NCBI RefSeq assembly: GCF_003149085.1
Contig: NZ_QGDT01000020.1
Coordinates: 1 to 36,372 of the forward strand
Direction: 5' to 3'
DNA: 36,372 nt
Source of the DNA: Dyadobacter jejuensis
Lineage (GTDB): Bacteria > Bacteroidota > Bacteroidia > Cytophagales > Spirosomataceae
Program-made: the position numbers and the translations under genes
The notes under the pieces: generated by a model
What the model saw: only the letters and a program-made list of their open reading frames with translations
Told to the model about the DNA's origin: nothing
The model's database searches: none
Shown: one piece after another, positions 1-7,549 of the stretch
How positions within the stretch are numbered: position 1 is the stretch's first letter
Layout: each line of letters opens with the position of its first letter

Positions 1-18
1 TGTAAAATTGTCAGACCA

Positions 19-36
19 TTGGAGTCTACGCTCCAA
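19..36. terminator. short hairpin, possible terminator
   Basis: TTGGAG and CTCCAA form a perfect 6-bp stem around a 6-base loop, followed by A/T-rich sequence. It lies just before the IS21-like terminus and may end transcription from a gene outside the window. Confidence 0.35.
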
Positions 37-45
37 AACTATTTA

Positions 46-90
46 TAGAGGGGTCAGTATCACCAGAAGGGGGTCAGTATAGAACAGAAT
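46..90. mobile_element. IS21-family-like terminus (two 20-bp repeats)
   Basis: The word GGGGTCAGTAT occurs at 50-60 and again at 70-80, a 20-base period. IS21-family elements of Bacteroidota carry such multiply repeated G-rich terminal sequences. No istA or istB coding sequence is in the window, so either this is a solo end or the element lies to the left. The assignment is from remembered pattern, not from a search. Confidence 0.45.
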
Positions 91-92
91 AT

Positions 93-366
93 GCACCATC
101 CCCACCTTTCCACCCAACGCTTTTCTTTTCAGCTTTGTCGCATTGAAAATATACCAATAAAAAACAAGCATTGCTACCGGCAGATTTACAGGCAGTGGAA
201 GGATAGTAATTTAGGCGTCAAGGCCATTTGCGAGCAGCCATCGGTCAAATACTACAGAACAAACTCAACGATATCAATTACGATGGTAAGTTCTCCGACC
301 TACTTCCGCTTAGGTGGCAAACATCCTAAACCCTATTAATTAAGTAGCAATAGGGGGATGGTCGAC
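93..366 (+). mobile_element. internally deleted IS66 derivative, copy A
   Basis: The left end resembles an IS66 inverted repeat (ACCATCCCCA). It is followed by sequence whose reading frame gives QWKDSNLGVKAICEQ, typical of the small first IS66 ORF. At about 255-265 this joins directly to the last codons of the IS66 transposase: the stretch from 268 matches, in reverse complement, the transposase end at 32808-32870. The right end reads CAATAGGGGGATGGTCGAC. No transposase core remains, so the element is non-autonomous and MITE-like, about 270 bp long. The short ORF across it is a by-product of the deletion joint. Confidence 0.7.
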
Positions 367-440
367 GGCTTACATATTTCCTCCATTTCAGCGACTTTTG
401 CAAGGAGCTTTTTTATCCCTAGATGATAATTCGTAACCAA

Positions 441-701
441 CCACCCATCCCCATCTTTCCACCCAACGCTATTCTTTAGAGCTTTGTCGCATGGAACATA
501 AAAAAACGAGTATTACTATCGGCAGCTTTAGGGGCAGTGGAAGAATAGTAACCTAGGCGTCAAGGCCTTTTGCGAGCAGCAATCGGTAAAATACTACTGG
601 ACAAACTTAACGATATCAATTACGAAGATTCGGACCAGCTTCCGCATAGGTGGAAAACATCCTAAACCCTGTTAATTAAGTAGCAATAGGGGGACGGTCG
701 A
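441..701 (+). mobile_element. internally deleted IS66 derivative, copy B
   Basis: This is a second copy of the element at 93-366, in the same orientation and about 75 bp downstream. The order is the same: left end with CCCATCCCCAT, first-ORF fragment, the same joint next to the codons for KYY, transposase tail (ACGATATCAATTACGA) and right end CAATAGGGGGACGGTCGA. It differs from copy A by scattered substitutions and small indels. Sharing the joint means the deletion came before the duplication or transposition. Confidence 0.7.
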
Positions 702-982
702 GTGCTGACGAAAACCTCACGAAAATTCCTTTTATTTTTTCCCACTTCATTGGCAAAGGTTCGGTTTGAATGCCTGTCAAAAAACTCTGGGATTGTGAGT
801 TATGAATGGTAATAGCCGTGTTGGTCAGAGCCCAAACCATTCCATTTTTAGGAACAAATTCTTTGCTTATTATTTGTTCGCTCTCCGTTTTCAATAAGCA
901 TAAACTCGATTATAAACTTTCATAAAAAATCATTCTTCGGCTTTGTTGAAATGTGATTTTGCATTATTGGTATTTTAGTAGT
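702..982. other. no clear gene; possible decayed coding remnant
   Basis: About 280 bases between the IS66 derivative and the first attC-like hairpin. A 72-codon minus-strand frame (676-894) runs through into the IS66 end, so as a gene it would be a chimera; I do not recognise the sequence. I see no promoter or RNA in this stretch. Confidence 0.4.
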
Positions 983-1115
983 CGCTAACGTTTCGGGGCT
1001 TGCCGAAGTCGGGGCATTTCAACACTGCCGTTCATTTAAAAAACTAAAGATTCGTTACGCACATAACTGTCATAGAAGTTCCTCACCCCCGCTTTTGGCA
1101 AGCCCTTGTTAATCG
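983..1115 (-). repeat. attC-like imperfect hairpin (site 2)
   Basis: Read on the minus strand, the site opens with CGATTAAC and closes with GTTAGCG, an imperfect complement. Inside these, GGGCTTGCC pairs perfectly with GGCAAGCCC and GGGG pairs with CCCC across a symmetric 6-base interior loop, leaving a central region of about 80 bases. Paired simple sites around inner arms with a variable centre is the layout of integron attC sites. It lies just 3' of the DUF3883 gene, where a cassette attC should be. The boxes are not perfect GTTRRRY matches. Confidence 0.5.
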
Positions 1116-1145
1116 CTGGCATACTGTCCGTCCGAAGTCGTGTTG

Positions 1146-2324
1146 TCATTCTTTTAATACCGCTCTGTATAATATTGAATTGTTGCATAACTCTGTCAAG
1201 TCACCTTGACGCTTAAAGTATTTTGCTTTATTGTCTGTATCATCAAAATCGTAAAGTCGGTAGAGAAAAAATTTGTTGCTGTCTTGCATGCTACAAACAA
1301 GTTCGTTTCTTGTAATGAAGAAAGGAGTATCCGAACTGTAAGAAGTAGTTTTAACCTCAATGAAAATTTCTTGGCCGCCCTCGTCATAAGAAAGGATGTC
1401 GTAACCTAAACCATCGCCTTCAGATTTTGACTTGTGTTCAGGACTTTTCTTGATGCCAAGAGATTTTAATTTTTCTTGTTCGTGCTGAAGAACGAGAAGT
1501 TCACCGAGGTCGCCAATTCTTTTATTCTCCTTTTCGTTGTCAATGTAGTTTGTGAATGAACCTTTGAGAACAACCTTATCCGTTTTTGGCGAAATCTTTT
1601 TGTCAACCTTTATTAATCGTTTCAAAGCAGATGTCTGTGTCCTGCCTTGCTCAAACTTGCTAAAGTGTCTTACAGCAGCGTAAATGATGTCTTGCGTTAA
1701 GATTTTGAACGAACTGTCATAAAATTCTCTGTCTGTAATTCGTGTCTTGTGAAGCTCAAGCAACTCGTTGTCCATTACAATCTCCGCTTTAACTAAGTCG
1801 CAGAGAGAAAGGAACTGCAAAACATTTTCAATTTCTCCTATTGATGGTTTGTATGGGTAGTCAACAAGTGGAGCAAACTCTTTAAACATTGAGAACTTGT
1901 AGAGAAAATATCTGTCAGGAAACCGAAGGCATAGGTAAACTAAAACTGCTCGCATGTCTTGATAGTCGTTTTTACCTGGGAAAAGTTTCTTGTTTTGATT
2001 TTTGATTTTGTCTTGGAAATCAATTATTCTTTCAATGAGGTCATTCTCCTCCTTGTAAAGGTCAACAAAAAGTTGACGGATGAACTTTGGGTTCGCTTCT
2101 GCATTTTTCAGCAGCATTCTTTTTGGAAAGTAGTTGCCTGCATCAAGTAAGTTCTTCGCTAAGTGTAATGAACTGTCAAGCATTGTCGCAAAGTCGTCAG
2201 CGTCGATGTCCCAGTTCTCTTGGAAGCATTTAACCGCACGCCACTTATAAATCTCCTCCTTGTTAATCGCTTTGAAGTGGAGCTTATACTGCTTGATTAT
2301 GTCCCTTACTTTTTGTGTGTTCAT
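1146..2324 (-). CDS. DUF3883 domain protein (putative nuclease/defence-type cassette gene)
   Basis: A 392-residue protein. The N-terminal two thirds is largely helical, charged and not recognised. Residues ~270-365 carry the DUF3883 signature: a GDLGELLVLQHEQE helix, then GDGLGYDILSYDE and IFIEVKTT, then a TPFFIT..NEL helix. The D...E.K arrangement (YDI, then EVK) matches the PD-(D/E)xK nuclease-like core proposed for this family, which often occurs in restriction and other anti-phage loci. Cytoplasmic, with no signal peptide. It lies between two attC-like hairpins downstream of the nuclease gene at 2531-3457, so it may be a gene cassette. The substrate is unknown. DUF3883 assignment is fairly firm; a defence role is inference. 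Confidence 0.75.
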   Translation of the reverse strand: MNTQKVRDIIKQYKLHFKAINKEEIYKWRAVKCFQENWDIDADDFATMLDSSLHLAKNLLDAGNYFPKRMLLKNAEANPKFIRQLFVDLYKEENDLIERIIDFQDKIKNQNKKLFPGKNDYQDMRAVLVYLCLRFPDRYFLYKFSMFKEFAPLVDYPYKPSIGEIENVLQFLSLCDLVKAEIVMDNELLELHKTRITDREFYDSSFKILTQDIIYAAVRHFSKFEQGRTQTSALKRLIKVDKKISPKTDKVVLKGSFTNYIDNEKENKRIGDLGELLVLQHEQEKLKSLGIKKSPEHKSKSEGDGLGYDILSYDEGGQEIFIEVKTTSYSSDTPFFITRNELVCSMQDSNKFFLYRLYDFDDTDNKAKYFKRQGDLTELCNNSILYRAVLKE

Positions 2325-2370
2325 CTGTCAGTTTATATTCGGTCGGTTAAACTTAGCATTATTGCAAAAT

Positions 2371-2511
2371 GCTTACGCCCGACGGTTGCGGGCTTGGCGT
2401 TCGGGCGGGTTTCGGAGCACTAAACTGTCAGCCTGCACTGAACTTGAATAGAAGGACAAAGCTCCAAGTTTGCACGTCAACCCGCCTGACTCAAAACCCG
2501 TGTTATATGCG
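2371..2511 (-). repeat. attC-like imperfect hairpin (site 1)
   Basis: On the minus strand the site begins CGCATATAAC and ends GTCGGGCG. The inner arms are long: CGGG...AGGCGGGTT against AACCCGCC...CCCG, and further in GGAGC against GCTCC, with about 30 unpaired bases in the centre. It separates the two nuclease-like genes and begins 20 bases after the 3' end of the 2531-3457 gene. Its outer box CGCATATAACAC is a perfect 12-base complement of the sequence at the 5' edge of that gene (3489-3500), the relation expected between the start of a cassette and the R'' box of its own attC. Confidence 0.55.
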
Positions 2512-2530
2512 CTTTTTCTTTCACTCGTCA

Positions 2531-3457
2531 TTATGAAGTCTTCTTAATTACCCATTCCACAAGTCCTGCCGATATTGTCAGTTCCGCAATTTTGTCAACG
2601 AGATAAAGTTTTGTTTCTGTATCGTTTTCGTAAGTCGTCAAGTTGTTTTTTGCTGTATGAACAACATAGAAGAATTTGTCATAGTCGTTCATAGTCGCAA
2701 ACTGTTCTTGATAACCTAAAAATTGTGGTAAGTCAGATTGAGCTTTAATTTGAACAATTGCTCTTTCTCCTGTCACGGGTGCAAAAAGTTCAAGGTCTAA
2801 CGTCTTTTGAGTTTTTCCCGTATCGCCAACTCTTTGCCAACCTGCTTGTCTGAAAATCAAGTCAACCAAAGTTTCAAAGTCTTTCCATTGTAAATTTTGA
2901 ATTAAAAAAGTCAGTTTTGATTTTAGATTAAACATTGCTTGTTCGACTTCAACAACTTCTTTCATTTGTTCGTAGTTGATTTTTGCAAGTGCGTATTTTT
3001 GTTCTGGAACACTGCAAATTGTCCCACGAAAGCCTTGTGTTTTTAATAACTTACCGCTTATGTTACTTCCAAGCAAAACATTTCCTGCAATATCTTTGTC
3101 TGACCATTTTCCAATTACAGGTCTTGTTTTTGATTTGTCGGCAAGTAAAGTGATTTCAGGTTTTGAAAAACACCACCAAAGTTTGTTTGCGTAAAATGTA
3201 ATCCAAAGTGTCTTTTCGTCTTCTTCGTAAAACTGTTTGATTTGGTTTGAGTGACTTGTCGCTACAAATGTTTTTGAATTCTCTTCGGTTGTGAAATAGT
3301 CGTGAACTTTGTCCCAATGTCCGCCAACACATAGATTATGGTCAACTTCTCTGTATCCAAGTCGCAAAGTTTGGTTCTGTTCAATACATTCTTTTTCAAA
3401 CTGTCCACCTTGACCAAGTTTGATAAATAGAACTTTATTTGCTTTAATTTTTGTCAT
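2531..3457 (-). CDS. Mrr-like PD-(D/E)xK nuclease with an N-terminal unrecognised domain
   Basis: A 308-residue cytoplasmic protein. The C-terminal part (~190-300) is a restriction-endonuclease-like fold: WKDFETLVDLIFRQAGWQR, then D in TLDLELFAP and QIK in ERAIVQIKAQ, followed by a FFYVVHT strand. That is the helix-D-(E/Q)xK order of the Mrr family, with Q replacing the acid as in many Mrr-like enzymes. Residues 1-165 form a compact domain rich in W and F (GGHWDKV, TLWITFYANKLWWCF, VIGKWSD) that recalls PUA/EVE-type modified-base readers; this resemblance is inference. Together these suggest a modification-dependent (type IV-like) restriction enzyme. The start overlaps the stop of the integrase remnant (ATGA), and the gene sits between 12-base inverted repeats. 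Confidence 0.7.
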   Translation of the reverse strand: MTKIKANKVLFIKLGQGGQFEKECIEQNQTLRLGYREVDHNLCVGGHWDKVHDYFTTEENSKTFVATSHSNQIKQFYEEDEKTLWITFYANKLWWCFSKPEITLLADKSKTRPVIGKWSDKDIAGNVLLGSNISGKLLKTQGFRGTICSVPEQKYALAKINYEQMKEVVEVEQAMFNLKSKLTFLIQNLQWKDFETLVDLIFRQAGWQRVGDTGKTQKTLDLELFAPVTGERAIVQIKAQSDLPQFLGYQEQFATMNDYDKFFYVVHTAKNNLTTYENDTETKLYLVDKIAELTISAGLVEWVIKKTS

Positions 3458-3850
3458 TCGTTCTTGTCTGTCGGGTCGTCCTTAAAATCGCATATAACAC
3501 CCTTATTTTCGTCATTAATTACATCTATATCGTATAACCCCGTAGGTTTCTCTACAATAATATCGAAATTCCCAAAAAGTTCAAGCGGGCTTTTGGCCGT
3601 TTTATTATTAATGGCCAGTACATGGGTATAAATTTCGGTGGTATTGCTACTGCTATGACCCAACATACGCTGTATAATGCGAAGATTCTCAGCTTCCTGA
3701 AGCAAATGCCGGGTGGTTGGACCCGTCGCGAAACTGTGTCCCTGGGTATGCACTGTTCCCCAGGAATTTATACCACTTTTCTCTACTGCACTTCTTAATA
3801 CCTATTGGATACGCTTGGCGCTATATTTCCCACCGTCTTTAGCCCGTAGG
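3454..3850 (-). pseudogene. tyrosine recombinase (integrase) 3' remnant
   Basis: The minus-strand translation gives the C-terminal half of a tyrosine recombinase. GGKYSAKRIQ is followed by an in-frame TAG (about 3812), then VLRSAVEKSGIN, then HSFAT, HLLQEAENLRIIQRMLGHSS and the nucleophile region TTEIYTHV. Defects: the stop; LR of the usual HTLRHSFAT replaced by QG, removing the second catalytic Arg; and five extra residues (GPTTR) inserted after HSFAT. The N-terminal catalytic Arg box is absent. Past the usual end the frame runs on to 3454 through the attC-like 5' box. The remaining open part starts at 3753. The fragment is too short to tell IntI from XerC/D-like enzymes. Confidence 0.75.
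3489..3500 (-). repeat. 12-bp inverted repeat partner / cassette 5' box
   Basis: CGCATATAACAC here is the exact reverse complement of GTGTTATATGCG at 2500-2511. The two copies bracket the Mrr-like gene. Here the repeat lies inside the extended reading frame of the integrase remnant, consistent with recombination having joined a cassette to the integrase 3' end. Confidence 0.6.
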
Positions 3851-3890
3851 ATTTAATATATTTGTAAAAAAACAAATTATAGGTACTACT

Positions 3891-4147
3891 ATGTATAGGT
3901 CTTATTGTCAGAAAAAGATGGATTGCTTTATACAGGTTATACTAAAAACATTGTAAACAGATTAAATGAACATAATAATGGGCAGATGCATTCTACGAAA
4001 AGTAGAGTTCCTTTAAGGTTAATATATTGGGAAGGTTGTTTAAATCAGCAGGATGCAACACGAAGAGAAAAATATTTAAAATCAGGTAATGGGGAAATTT
4101 ACCTTAAAAATCGGCTCGGTAATTTTTGGAAAAATCCAACGGGATGA
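3891..4147 (+). pseudogene. GIY-YIG nuclease-family protein with damaged N terminus
   Basis: The open frame from a TTG at 3905 encodes 80 residues of a small GIY-YIG protein. LLYTGYTKNIVNRLNEHN is the YIG half and its Arg helix, then STKSRVPLRLIYWE and ATRREKYLKSG with the conserved Glu, ending near WKNPTG. Intact relatives begin with M-Y-(V/I)-Y-(I/V)-L just before SEKDG. Here an ATG-TAT lies at 3891 but is out of frame, and an in-frame TAG at 3896 blocks upstream extension, so the GIY half is lost or shifted. The product is probably inactive unless TTG is used. It lies divergent from the integrase remnant. Confidence 0.65.
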
Positions 4148-4278
4148 ACCCTTCAAAGAGCCCATACGCTGGTTTATATGCTTTTTAATAAGAATAATAA
4201 CCGAAAAGAGGTAAAAATCGAATTTTATCCGCAACAGCATTTTGAATTGATCCGTTTAGTGCATGGTCTGAAAAGTCA

Positions 4279-4318
4279 AAATGGCAGCTAAAGGAGGAGA
4301 TCCTTAAAGCTGCCATTT
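4279..4318 (-). terminator. hairpin terminator of the uptake operon
   Basis: AAATGGCAGCT and AGCTGCCATTT form an 11-bp perfect stem 50 bases past the gamma-glutamyltranspeptidase stop codon. On the minus strand it is followed by TTGACTTTTC. The symmetric A/T flanks would allow it to act in both directions. Confidence 0.65.
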
Positions 4319-4368
4319 CTAATTTTCCAAAATATCAGGTCCCTGGTCACTCCATAGTGCCGGAACCG

Positions 4369-6060
4369 TTAATACCCACCCGCATAGCCATCTTTCCGCG
4401 ATTCGGAAGCGCCATAGTAGACCTTATTCTTCGCGTCGTACTTGATGGCCTGGTAGCCACCAAACTGATCGATTCGACCATAACTTACAGCATGACCTTT
4501 CCCGATAAGATCTCGCGTTACCTCATATGGATAGCCTCCTTCCAGAAATACGGTACCACCATCGGTCATCAGGGTGCCCGTAGGTTGCGAAGAGCCAGCA
4601 TGATTGATCCTTGGGGCGTCACCAGCCTCTTGTATATTCATACCAAAATCAATCATATTGATAAGGATTTGTGCATGACCTTGGGGTTGTATCGCACCAC
4701 CCATTAGCCCTAGTGTCATAAACGGTTCATTCTCCTTAGTAACAAAGCCTGGAATAATGGTATTGAACGGGCGCTTTCCGGGCTCAAAGGCATTGAAGTG
4801 ATCCTTATCCTGAACATTAAACATCTGCCCCCGGTTGTGCAAACCGAACCCAAGCCCATCGGGCACCATACCAGAGCCCATTCCAGCATAATTACTCTGA
4901 ATAAGAGAGACCATATTGCCATTTTTGTCGGCAGTAGTCAGGTAAATAGTATGCCCTTGGTTGAGCTCCCCAGCGTCAACGGTACGAGCGGCCTGATTCC
5001 CATCTATGAGTTTACGGCGTTCAGCAGCATATTCCTTGGATATCAGCTTAGCTACTGGTACTTTATTAAAATCCATATCTGCATAAAACTTGGCTCGATC
5101 GGCATAGGCTAGTTTTTTAGCTTCGATAAACAGGTGCATATATTCTGCACTTCCAAATCCCATACTTTTTAAATCATAGTCTTCCAGTATATTCAACATC
5201 TGTAAGACGGCAATACCCTGACCGTTAGGAGGTAGCTCCCAAACGTCATACCCCCTATAGTTAGTAGAAACTGGTTCTACCCATTCGGAATGATGTGCTG
5301 CCAAATCCTCATAAGAAAGAAAACCACCGTTCTTTTTCATAAAGGCATCGATCGTCCGAGCAATGTCTCCCTTGTAAAAGGCATCCCGTCCACCATTGGC
5401 AATTTTTTCGAGGGTGTTAGCCAGCTGAGGGTTTTTGAAAACTTCTCCTTTCTGGGGAGCACGGCCGTTGAAAGTGAAGGTCTCCTTAAAATTTGGATAT
5501 TTAAGACGCCGAGGTACCTCCTGGGCCCAGCGCCTAGCGATGATTTCGGTGACCGGAAACCCCTCGCGCGCATAACCGATGGCGGGTGCCAGCAATTCGG
5601 GCATAGGGATGCTACCGAACTTTTCATGGATAGAATACCAGCCATCCACACAGCCTGGCACCGAAACCGGCAATGGACCTAGGATGGGGATAGTCTTCAT
5701 ACCCTTGGACTGGAAATAATCTATATTCAGACTTTTTGGGGAGCGACCGCTCGCATTCAGACCATAGAGTTTTTTGGTTTTAGCATCCCAGATAATGGCG
5801 AATAGGTCTCCTCCCACACCATTGCCAGTAGGCTCTACCAGTCCCATTAGGGCATTGGCCGCAATAGCCGCATCCATGGCGTTTCCTCCCTTTTTTAATA
5901 CGTCCAAGGCCACCTCCGTGGCCAGTGGATGACTGGTAGCGGCCATTCCGTTACGAGCTATAGTTTCGGAACGGGTTGCAAAATATTTACCTGTACTTCG
6001 GGTTTGTGCCATGGATTGGATGGTAAGTACCCAAAGCAAAAGAATCAACAAATTTTTCAT
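4369..6060 (-). CDS. ggt: gamma-glutamyltranspeptidase (GGT) family
   Basis: A 563-residue exported N-terminal-nucleophile hydrolase with a signal peptide (1-19, ending SMAQ). It would cleave gamma-glutamyl bonds, as in glutathione or gamma-glutamyl peptides, or transfer the glutamyl group to amines. Supporting motifs: MAATSHPLA, GGNAMDAAIAANA, GNGVGGDLFAI, NASGRSP (Arg106, candidate glutamyl-binding Arg). The autoprocessing site has Thr371 in GHTIYLTTADKNGNMVS, then GSGMVPDGLGFGLHNRG and LMGGAIQPQGHAQ. Length is normal. Cleavage at Thr371 would give large and small subunits. It is the last gene of a minus-strand set, 35 bp after the SusD gene. The QPQGH variant of the small-subunit motif also suits GGT-like acylases, so the exact substrate is open. 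Confidence 0.88.
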   Translation of the reverse strand: MKNLLILLLWVLTIQSMAQTRSTGKYFATRSETIARNGMAATSHPLATEVALDVLKKGGNAMDAAIAANALMGLVEPTGNGVGGDLFAIIWDAKTKKLYGLNASGRSPKSLNIDYFQSKGMKTIPILGPLPVSVPGCVDGWYSIHEKFGSIPMPELLAPAIGYAREGFPVTEIIARRWAQEVPRRLKYPNFKETFTFNGRAPQKGEVFKNPQLANTLEKIANGGRDAFYKGDIARTIDAFMKKNGGFLSYEDLAAHHSEWVEPVSTNYRGYDVWELPPNGQGIAVLQMLNILEDYDLKSMGFGSAEYMHLFIEAKKLAYADRAKFYADMDFNKVPVAKLISKEYAAERRKLIDGNQAARTVDAGELNQGHTIYLTTADKNGNMVSLIQSNYAGMGSGMVPDGLGFGLHNRGQMFNVQDKDHFNAFEPGKRPFNTIIPGFVTKENEPFMTLGLMGGAIQPQGHAQILINMIDFGMNIQEAGDAPRINHAGSSQPTGTLMTDGGTVFLEGGYPYEVTRDLIGKGHAVSYGRIDQFGGYQAIKYDAKNKVYYGASESRKDGYAGGY

Positions 6061-6095
6061 AAATATATTTTTTGAAATAAGGGATTAGTCCTTGT

Positions 6096-7538
6096 TTACA
6101 GGCTATTAATAGGAGTCCGTTCGAAAATACCAGGAACAGGATTAGGCGCGTTACTGTTGGAATTGACCTCGCTCTGGCTATAAATGAAGCGTTCGGGTAA
6201 CTCATTGCCAATATTAGGAGCTATGGAAACTTTAACGGCATCGTGCCGTGTACGGCGCAAGTCGGAGAAGGTCAACTTCTGGCCAAAAAAGGTAATGTAG
6301 CGCTCGGTCAGTATCTCTTTTAATAAGGCATCGCTAGCAGTAAGCGCCGCATCGGCAACCATGCCTCCATTTTCAAAGTCATCGGCCACATAGGCTTCAT
6401 ACTTATAAGGAAATGATTGGTAGCTGCTATGGATATAGCCTCCATTGTTCAGATAGCTACGGTAGGCATTCAGATGTTCCAGTCCCGTTTCAAAACCATT
6501 GACCCGCAAACCAGCTTCAGCCAGAATCAGTTGATTTTCTTCGTAGGTGATCAGCGGAAAAGGAGAGGCATCGGCAAAAATGCCCATCGCCCCAGATGCG
6601 CTCGAGGTATTGGGTGTAATGTTCTCTGGATCATCCGTATTCAGAAAATAGTAATTGAGACGAGCCGTTTCGTCGGTCTTGTCATTGCCACGGTTATTGG
6701 CGTGCTCGGCAGTAAGCAAAGTAGTGATATAGGCCCCTTTGCTGCTCATGTCTCCCGCCCGACCTCCGGCCAAAAAGCTAAACATCAAATTTTGGTTTCC
6801 TCCCAAAACAGTACCATGTGGAGCCATTAGGCTATTTCCTGGCTCACTTACCCCTTTCAATGCCGCCTCATAGGCTGCTTCGTAATTTCGTGTTTCATGA
6901 AAGGCCCTAGCTTTTAAGGTATAAGCAACTTGCTTCCATTTGGAAGCATCCCCAGAAAAATGCACGTCGGCCACCGCCGGAGTTACCGACCCCAATCCCG
7001 TATCCAGCAACCCAATCGCCTCGTCCAATAGGGCTTGTATACTCTCATAAACCTCTACCTGTGGATCGAAGGTAGGATTGGGAAAGGCATCGATATCCGA
7101 AACTTGGCTATAAGGCACATCGCCCCAGCACGAGGTAGCCGTTTGTAAGGCATGCGCCTGTGTAATTTTAACTATGGCAATCAGAAGGTTATTATCCACC
7201 TCCTCGGCCTTTTCAATTAACACATAGCCATTTTTAAATACACCCGTGTAAATATTCTGCCAAATTTGATCGAAAGTCGCCCCATTCACATTATAATTGT
7301 AAAAATCGGGATATTGCCGGGCAATACCTGTAAAATACCCCGACCACATCCCAGCCATCCTGGCTGTATGGCCTTCGTGAATGGTAATATTCGCCAACTG
7401 CACCCCTGTAAGCATCAGGGAGGTCGATGCATTCGTGGGGTTATTAGGATCGGTGTTGAGGTCGTCTACAATCGACTCACAGGAAAGCCCCCCCAAAAAC
7501 AGGGCTATCATCAATATTTTATATATTTTTTTTATCAT
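6096..7538 (-). CDS. SusD-like nutrient-binding outer-membrane lipoprotein
   Basis: A 480-residue SusD/RagB-type surface lipoprotein. The lipobox GGLSC puts the lipidated Cys at residue 20. NTDPNNPTNAS near the N terminus and helical TPR-like segments follow, with LTERYITFFGQKLTFSDLRR and the C-terminal FIYSQSEVNSN region typical of the SusD-like_2 branch. It would form the ligand-capturing lid on the SusC channel encoded 11 bp upstream, and both are probably translated from one mRNA. No glycoside hydrolase is encoded nearby; the only enzyme in the operon is the GGT downstream, so the ligand is more likely a gamma-glutamyl peptide or related compound than a glycan (inference). Confidence 0.9.
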   Translation of the reverse strand: MIKKIYKILMIALFLGGLSCESIVDDLNTDPNNPTNASTSLMLTGVQLANITIHEGHTARMAGMWSGYFTGIARQYPDFYNYNVNGATFDQIWQNIYTGVFKNGYVLIEKAEEVDNNLLIAIVKITQAHALQTATSCWGDVPYSQVSDIDAFPNPTFDPQVEVYESIQALLDEAIGLLDTGLGSVTPAVADVHFSGDASKWKQVAYTLKARAFHETRNYEAAYEAALKGVSEPGNSLMAPHGTVLGGNQNLMFSFLAGGRAGDMSSKGAYITTLLTAEHANNRGNDKTDETARLNYYFLNTDDPENITPNTSSASGAMGIFADASPFPLITYEENQLILAEAGLRVNGFETGLEHLNAYRSYLNNGGYIHSSYQSFPYKYEAYVADDFENGGMVADAALTASDALLKEILTERYITFFGQKLTFSDLRRTRHDAVKVSIAPNIGNELPERFIYSQSEVNSNSNAPNPVPGIFERTPINSL

Positions 7539-7549
7539 GATTCCGTCTG

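Noticed and set aside
91..339. 82-codon plus-strand ORF at the window start
   Set aside because: It runs through the deletion joint of the IS66 derivative and becomes out of frame with the transposase tail, so it is a by-product.
676..894. 72-codon minus-strand ORF
   Set aside because: Its 3' part is the IS66 right end read backwards and the rest matches nothing I know. No RBS seen.
2500..3500. Mrr-like gene as a simple transposon with 12-bp terminal inverted repeats
   Set aside because: There is no transposase and no target duplication visible, one repeat continues into a longer hairpin, and the integrase remnant is adjacent. The cassette reading explains more, though this alternative is not fully excluded.
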